Shown: piece by piece, positions 59,095 to 64,000 of the stretch
Numbering within the stretch: the first letter of the stretch is position 1
Layout of the letters: every line of letters starts with the position of its first letter
Source of the DNA: CAVZRC01 sp963777695
GTDB lineage: Bacteria > Planctomycetota > Planctomycetia > Isosphaerales > Isosphaeraceae
Reading direction: 5' to 3'
Length of the DNA: 64,000 nucleotides
Assembly: GCA_963777695.1 (NCBI GenBank)
Contig: CAVZRC010000003.1
Coordinates: 2,542,001-2,606,000 of the forward strand
Program-made: the position numbers and the translations under genes
Notes under the pieces: model-generated
The model's input: the letters and a program-made list of their open reading frames with translations, nothing else
Databases searched by the model: none
Told to the model about the DNA's origin: nothing

Positions 59095-59307
59095 TTACTT
59101 GAGGGATTCGAGCCGGACTTCGCCCTGCTCGATGACCGAGGTTGGGACCATGACGGGGCCGTCCTCGCCCGGGATCTCGACGTGCTCGGGGATGAGCTCG
59201 TCAGCACTGAGGCGATCCTGGGGCACCTTCTCCGAGACGTAGACCTCGATCGCCATCCCGCGCTTGGAACCTCGATCGCCCTTGGGTACTATGCCCAGCC
59301 CGACCAC
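59095..59307 (-). CDS. Small protein resembling a protease N-terminal domain
   Basis: 70 residues from a GTG at 59307. The frame is coding-like for at least ten more codons upstream (TRRANVVGLGIVPKG), so the true start may lie earlier, perhaps at an ATG near 59363 if a base is missing. The pattern 'NVVGLGIVPKGDRG', then MAIEVYVSEKVPQDRLSADE and LIPEHVEIPGEDGPVMVPTS, is that of the small N-terminal domain found before trypsin-like peptidases in many bacteria, but here the peptidase part is absent. It is followed in the same direction by nothing but a convergent gap. Function unknown. Confidence 0.55.
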   Translation of the reverse strand: MVGLGIVPKGDRGSKRGMAIEVYVSEKVPQDRLSADELIPEHVEIPGEDGPVMVPTSVIEQGEVRLESLK

Positions 59308-59359
59308 GTTCGCGCGTCGGGTCAGGGATTTAGCCCTTGTCCGTCGCGAGCGGCCGGCT

Positions 59360-60730
59360 TCATCGCCTCATCTGTCGGGCGTAGGTCGAGCCATATTCTC
59401 CGCGGCGGATGCCGGCCTTGTCGTGGATGTAGCCGAGGAAGGCATAGCTCAGCAGGGCCTGGGAGATCACCAGCCCCAGGAGGGCCCGGCGCCACGGGAG
59501 CATGCACGCCGCGACCAGGACGAACAGGAATGGGCAGAACACAAAGACGTAATGGTAGAAGTAGACGTCGATTGTCAGCAGGCAGAGGACGCCCGGGATG
59601 GCGAGGGTAGACCAGAGGTAGAACCCGGTCGATGCAGGCTTCCCGACCGTATCGGTGGGCTCCCCGGACGCGGGCGGATCCGGATCGCGAGGGCTGCCTT
59701 CATGGTGCGCACCCCGTCGAAGGACCCATCGGAGCCCCGGGACGATGACCTCGATTATCAGTCGTACCAGGAGCCTCGCACCGAGCACCAGGCCGATGTA
59801 GATCGCCACCAGCTCGGGGAGGTGCGTCGGTATCTCATTGACGATCGGACCGTACACGAACTCGGGCGTCTCATCGCCCATCCCCAGGAAGGCGTAGGGG
59901 AACACGCCCAACGCGCCCGCGACCATCGAATAGGTATACCCGACCGTTCTTCGAGCGATCAGCCAGCCGATCGAATCCGACGGGAGGTGGAGGGGCGTCG
60001 CCGTGAGGCTGCGGGCCCAGGGCAGGGTGCCGATCATTCCCAGGACGCTGCCGAGGAGCCAGTAGGTCCAGTATCGCGACCGGGGCAGACTGCCCCGATA
60101 TTCGGCGATCATGGTGCCGAGGACGAGCCCCGCGGCCACGTACCAGCCGCTCAGATGCACCTGGCCGATCAGGGCACCGACCAGTCCCCAGGCGAAGGCA
60201 CCCCACCGCCTCCGGCGGTGCAGATGGCAGATCCAGAGGAGTAGCACCAAGGGCGTCAGGATCGACGGGGGCCAGATCTTCCGCGACAAGCGGATGGCGA
60301 ACGGGCTGACGGCTTGCAACGCCAGCCCCCACACCCAGGGCTCCCGCTCCTTTGGAGGAAGGTAGCCGCGGACCGCCGCGGCGAACCCGATCAGGCCGAT
60401 CATGTTCAGCCACACGATCGCGCACGCCATCGACGTCGGTGTCTCGGCGATCCGGCCGATCGGCACGAAGATCCAGACACTCAGCCCGGGATTGGGGAAT
60501 TCCAGGCTCGTCGGCATACCCACCGATGGCCAGGGGCGTGTCCGGCCTACTTCCTGGCTCATCTCATACGACCATCGCTCGTCATTCTTCCATTCCATGT
60601 CCTCGATCCATGCCGAGCGCATGATCCCGCCATACAAAAGGGCGAACGCCAGGGTCCACCAGGCCAGGCGGCCGTGTCCGTCCGGGCTGACGGATGACGG
60701 ACTCGGCTTGATCGGTCGCGACTCGCTCAT
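59360..60730 (-). CDS. Polytopic GT-C-type glycosyltransferase-like membrane protein
   Basis: 456 residues with about ten membrane spans. After the first span the loop contains an acidic pair in MEWKNDERWSYEM, as in GT-C enzymes whose first outside loop carries the catalytic Asp/Glu. The pattern SLEFPNPGLSVWIFVPIGR, then ALQAVSPFAIRLSRKIWPPS and VHLSGWYVAAGLVLG, is that of the PMT/ArnT-like group. These enzymes use lipid-phosphate sugars to glycosylate proteins or lipids on the outer face of the membrane. The donor is unknown. It follows the hydrolase gene on the same strand after 49 bases. Confidence 0.78.
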   Translation of the reverse strand: MSESRPIKPSPSSVSPDGHGRLAWWTLAFALLYGGIMRSAWIEDMEWKNDERWSYEMSQEVGRTRPWPSVGMPTSLEFPNPGLSVWIFVPIGRIAETPTSMACAIVWLNMIGLIGFAAAVRGYLPPKEREPWVWGLALQAVSPFAIRLSRKIWPPSILTPLVLLLWICHLHRRRRWGAFAWGLVGALIGQVHLSGWYVAAGLVLGTMIAEYRGSLPRSRYWTYWLLGSVLGMIGTLPWARSLTATPLHLPSDSIGWLIARRTVGYTYSMVAGALGVFPYAFLGMGDETPEFVYGPIVNEIPTHLPELVAIYIGLVLGARLLVRLIIEVIVPGLRWVLRRGAHHEGSPRDPDPPASGEPTDTVGKPASTGFYLWSTLAIPGVLCLLTIDVYFYHYVFVFCPFLFVLVAACMLPWRRALLGLVISQALLSYAFLGYIHDKAGIRRGEYGSTYARQMRR

Positions 60731-60779
60731 CGTGAACGTCTCCGGTGAGGTTGCGGTCCGAAGCGACCCGGGCGCCTTC

Positions 60780-62251
60780 TCAACGTGCCCTGGCCCGGTC
60801 GTCGAAGAACCGGAACACGTCGGGAAGCGCGACCTGGACGATCGCCAGGTGCTCGATCGTCGGGTATTCGCGGAAAGTCACCGTCGCGACCCCGGCGCGC
60901 CCGAGCCTCGCGACGAGGTCTTTCGAGCCCCTCAGGGCGAAATCCTCCGAGCCGATCCCGACGAAAAATGGCAGGTCCTTCAGGCCGGCCCCCGCTCGGA
61001 TCGAGCCGCCTCCGCCCAGCGCCGCGACGGCCGCGTATCGCGACGGCTCGCTCGATGCCGAGGCCACCGCGTGGACGGCACCCATCGAGTGGCCGATCAG
61101 CATCACGCGATCGCGGTCAACCGGATAGAGCCCGGCCAGCTCGTCCACCACCTGCGCCACGGGCGGGCCGGCGAACGCATTGCTGCGCGGGGCGACCAGG
61201 AACCAGCCGCGCTCGCGGCATCGGTGAACGATCGCGCCATGGCCGTAGCTCTCGAAGAACATGTTCTCGCTGCCGCCGGCGCCGTGGAGCGCGACCACCA
61301 TCGGCAAGGGTTTTCCCCCGGCGGCGGCGACGGGCACGAAGATTCCGCGGCCACACGGCGGCCGGTCCTGGTCACGATCGTCACCCAGGCTTGACCGGCG
61401 CGATGCTTGCCCAGATAGGGCAGGGAGCGATCGACTGCGATCGCCTGCGCCTCGAGACCGGCAAGGATCCGGTCGGCCGGGAGATCCGACTCCGGGGTCA
61501 TCTTCGCGGCGAGCGACTCGAGGATCCGGAGCTGGCCCCGGGCCGACTCGCGATCCATCGAGGCCGACGCCAGGTCTGTCGGCCAGCCGTCGATCGTCTT
61601 CCTCAGGGCCCCGAGCCGGTCGGCGAGGCGGTCCGCGAGCGAGATTGTCTGCGACGACCTCGCGAGCGTCCGATCGCCCGCTCGGATCTCCGCGATCAGG
61701 GCGTGATCTCCGGCCGACAAGCCCTTCAGCGGGAGCGACACGGTCATCGGCAAGGGACCGACGAGGACCTCGGCCCGGGAGGGGGTCGAACCGCCCCCCA
61801 GGACCAGGCGGGCCGTCGCATCCTCGGGTTTCCTCGCCTCGATGGCGTAGAAGCTTGCGACGATCACCGGAAAGCTCGGGCGGGTCGCGTCGATCAGGCG
61901 GGCCTCGGGCTTGAAGCAGAGCGACTCGGCCCAGCGTTCCCCCTCGAACGGCTGGACTTCGCCTCTGAGTGCGAACCGGGCCTCGGAGATCGCCCGGCCG
62001 GCATCGTCGAGGCGGAACGCGAAGTAGGCTTTGACCGCCGCCTTCAACGATTGGCTCGCCAACGCCCTGGCCCGGGCGTCCTCGACGCGATCCCATTCGA
62101 TCTCGAATTCACGAAGCCTGCGGCCCAGCTCGTAGCGCTCGGACTGGCCGAAGGCCGGAGGCGCCTCGATCGCGAGCAAGACCAGCCCGAGGGCCGCGAA
62201 CCTGCCGAACCTCGGACCGACGATCCGGTATGGGAATGGATCATGGATCAT
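60780..62251 (-). CDS. Secreted alpha/beta hydrolase, frame broken near 61352
   Basis: About 490 residues after closing one frameshift. The start MIHDPFPYRIVGPRFGRFAA leads to a signal peptide (LGLVLLAIEAPPAFGQ). Residues about 35-290 are a helical domain of unknown type (RRLREFEIEWDRVEDARARA). The hydrolase domain follows: VVALHGAGGSENMFFESYG (oxyanion turn), LIGHSMGAVHA (nucleophile Ser in GHSMG), GSEDFAL (acid) and EYPTIEHLAIV (His). It is of the type found in secreted poly(hydroxyalkanoate) or cinnamoyl esterases and prolyl-oligopeptidase-like enzymes. The substrate is unknown. Confidence 0.82.
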
Positions 62252-62825
62252 GTGAGATCTCCAGCCCGATCGCATCGTTGAGCGGTGTCGTGTGCGATCG
62301 ATCGGTCCAAGAATTCTAATCGCCAGGGCGGCCCGATAGGAGACTGAAGATCGGCGAATCGTCGCCCGGCGTCGAGATCGTGACCGCGAGGGAGCGGTCT
62401 TCCCCAACCCGTCGCCGGGGGCCAACTTGCTCCTCGTGGATCATACCGGGTTGTGACCGGTCGTCGATGGCTTCCGGAATTATCTCGATGAAAGGTTCGG
62501 CCTCGGGGCGCGTATGTTGATTAGAGCTACGAGGGGGAGGCCGCGAGATGGCCTGGAACCCGCGCGACCGATGTGATCGGTCGCGATCACCGGCCCGCAA
62601 CGGCTGACACTTCGCCGAGAGCCCGTGGGTCGGGGAGATGCGTCCGCCTTCGCTTTTCCGGGGTCAACGGTGCAGTCGGTTTGCTCGCCGGTTCTCGGCG
62701 GGTGGCGCCGCGCCGCCCGGCCCTTCGGGAGGACGCTCGCGGACTCAAGAGTCTGACCAGGGACACGTCGCTGCAACCGCCGACCAACGGATGGGGGGGC
62801 GATCGTACCGACCAAGGAGCATACC

Positions 62826-64000
62826 ATGTCAACGATTCCCGCAGGTTTTCATCGCATCGAGAACAACGAACGCCGGCCTGCGCCGGGGCGAAAATGATGG
62901 GTCCGGTCAACCCATCGGAGACCTTCACCGTGAGTGTCCTCGTCCGGCGACGTCCGGATGCGCCACCGCCTCCCGACGTCGCGGATCTGACCAAGATGCC
63001 GGTCGGCATGCGGACTCATCTCACCCGCGCGGAGTTCGTCGCGCGTTATGGGGCGTCGAAGGCGGACCTCGACGCCGTCGAGAAGTTCGGCCTGGCCCAC
63101 GGGCTCAAGGTCGTCGAGAGCAGCGGTCCGCAACGGACCGTCATCTTCTCGGGGACGGCGAAGCAGATGAGCGAGGCGTTCGCGGTCGACCTCAATCGAT
63201 ACGAGACGCCCGAACAGACCTACCGGGGACTCGACGGCGGCGTGCACGTGCCGGCCGAACTGGCCGACATCGTCATGGGGGTCTTCGGCCTGGACAACCG
63301 GGAGATCGGCCGGCCCGCGCTCGCGAAGGCGGAGGCCGTGCCCGCGGGCGTCACGGGACTCACGCCGCCCCAGGTCGCCAGGCTCTATGACTTCCCCACC
63401 TCGCCGACGGCGGCCGGCCAGACAATTGGGATCATCGAATTCGCGGGCGGGTACAAGTTGACCGATGTCCAGGCATTCTTCAAGGGACTCGGCCTTCCTA
63501 CGCCTTCCATCACGGACGTCGGCGTCGGGGGGGCGACGAATACCCCGGACAGCTCGAACAACACCATCGAGAACCTGCTCGACATCGATGTCGCGGGCTC
63601 GGTCGCCCCGGGTGCCAGGATCGTGATGTATTATGCACCCAACAATGAGATGGGGTTCATGAAGATCCTGACCACGATCCAGATGGACGCTACGAACGAT
63701 CCGTCGGTGATCTCGATCAGTTGGACATGGGGAGAGCCCTCCTGGATCACCAGCCTCAGCCCGTTGTTCCAGGACCTCATGACGATCGGGGTGACGGTCT
63801 TCGCGGCCTCGGGCGACAGCGGCTCGGGGGCGTCGCCGAACGCGGGCGTCAATTATCCGGCGTCGGACCCCTGGGTGACCGGCACCGGCGGGACGACGGT
63901 CGAGAATGTGTCGGGGTCAACTTTCTCGCAGACGACCTGGTCCGGCAGCGGAGGCGGGGTCAGCGCGATCTTCCCGCTCCCCGCCTATCAGGTCGCGGCG
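62826..64000 (+). CDS. S53 family (sedolisin/kumamolisin-type) peptidase, 3' end outside window
   Basis: About 390 residues are visible. The start MSTIPAGFHRIENNERRPAP is followed by a frameshift near 62887, after which KMMGPVNPSETFTVSVLVRR continues. The pro-domain (about residues 25-185) contains LTRAEFVARYGASKADLDAV and the activation-type region FGLDNREIGRPA. The catalytic domain begins TPPQVARLYDFPTSPTAAGQ. The Glu-Asp pair is in ENLLDIDVAGSVAPGA (ExxxD), and the oxyanion Asp is in AASGDSGSG. The catalytic serine (SGTSA motif) must lie beyond the window. These acid peptidases mature themselves after export; here no classical signal peptide is seen. Confidence 0.88.

Overview
The window is about 64 kb of high-GC DNA that reads as a Planctomycetota chromosome, most like the Isosphaeraceae. 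The evidence is of several kinds: PEP-CTERM surface proteins; very large Gly-rich beta-helix/Ig-like/dockerin proteins; sigma factors paired with Ser/Thr kinase-WD40 proteins; sigma factors fused to carboxypeptidase-regulatory domains; and a Tad pilus locus with short Flp pilins. No rRNA, CRISPR array or intact prophage is visible. One tRNA is present (Leu, anticodon CAA).

Layout. 1-3.8 kb: a tightly packed [NiFe]-hydrogenase accessory operon (YceI-like fragment, small membrane protein, two conserved unknowns, maturation protease, hypA, hypB). 3.9-9.5 kb: small unknowns, a secreted beta-helix protein with a C-terminal PDZ, an aldo/keto reductase and a zinc alcohol dehydrogenase. 9.6-20.2 kb (minus): a PEP-CTERM protein, then a TIGR03032-type protein translationally coupled to a surface protein of about 2,850 residues. 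20.3-24.8 kb: an ECF sigma factor and a zinc-finger/kinase/WD40 protein. 24.8-25.3 kb: tRNA-Leu with a dead tyrosine recombinase beside its 3' end. 25.4-33.7 kb (minus): a Tad pilus locus. 34-40.4 kb: terpene-cyclase-like and DUF362 proteins, a PI-PLC-like protein, a DUF202 protein, gnd and zwf. 40.4-48.1 kb (minus): an orphan antitoxin and two tandem membrane-anchored sigma/redoxin/carboxypeptidase-regulatory fusions. 48.2-49.4 kb: hicBA and a REP-associated (RAYT) transposase. 49.9-55.8 kb: a second sigma-kinase-WD40 module. 55.9-62.3 kb: a DUF4239-type protein, two PEP-CTERM proteins, a small unknown, a GT-C glycosyltransferase-like membrane protein and an alpha/beta hydrolase. The right edge cuts an S53 (sedolisin) peptidase.

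How the genes work together. The strongest theme is signal transduction tied to transcription. Two sigma genes are each followed by a transmembrane kinase with an extracytoplasmic WD40 sensor, and two further sigma factors carry their own membrane anchor and sensor-like domains. The second theme is the cell surface: Tad pili, giant repeat proteins, PEP-CTERM proteins and secreted enzymes.

Caution. At least twenty reading frames are broken by single-base insertions or deletions, mostly in G/C runs, while the protein sequence on both sides stays well conserved, including in gnd and zwf. I treat most of these as consensus (assembly) errors rather than true pseudogenes. Such genes are given as one feature with the approximate frameshift positions.
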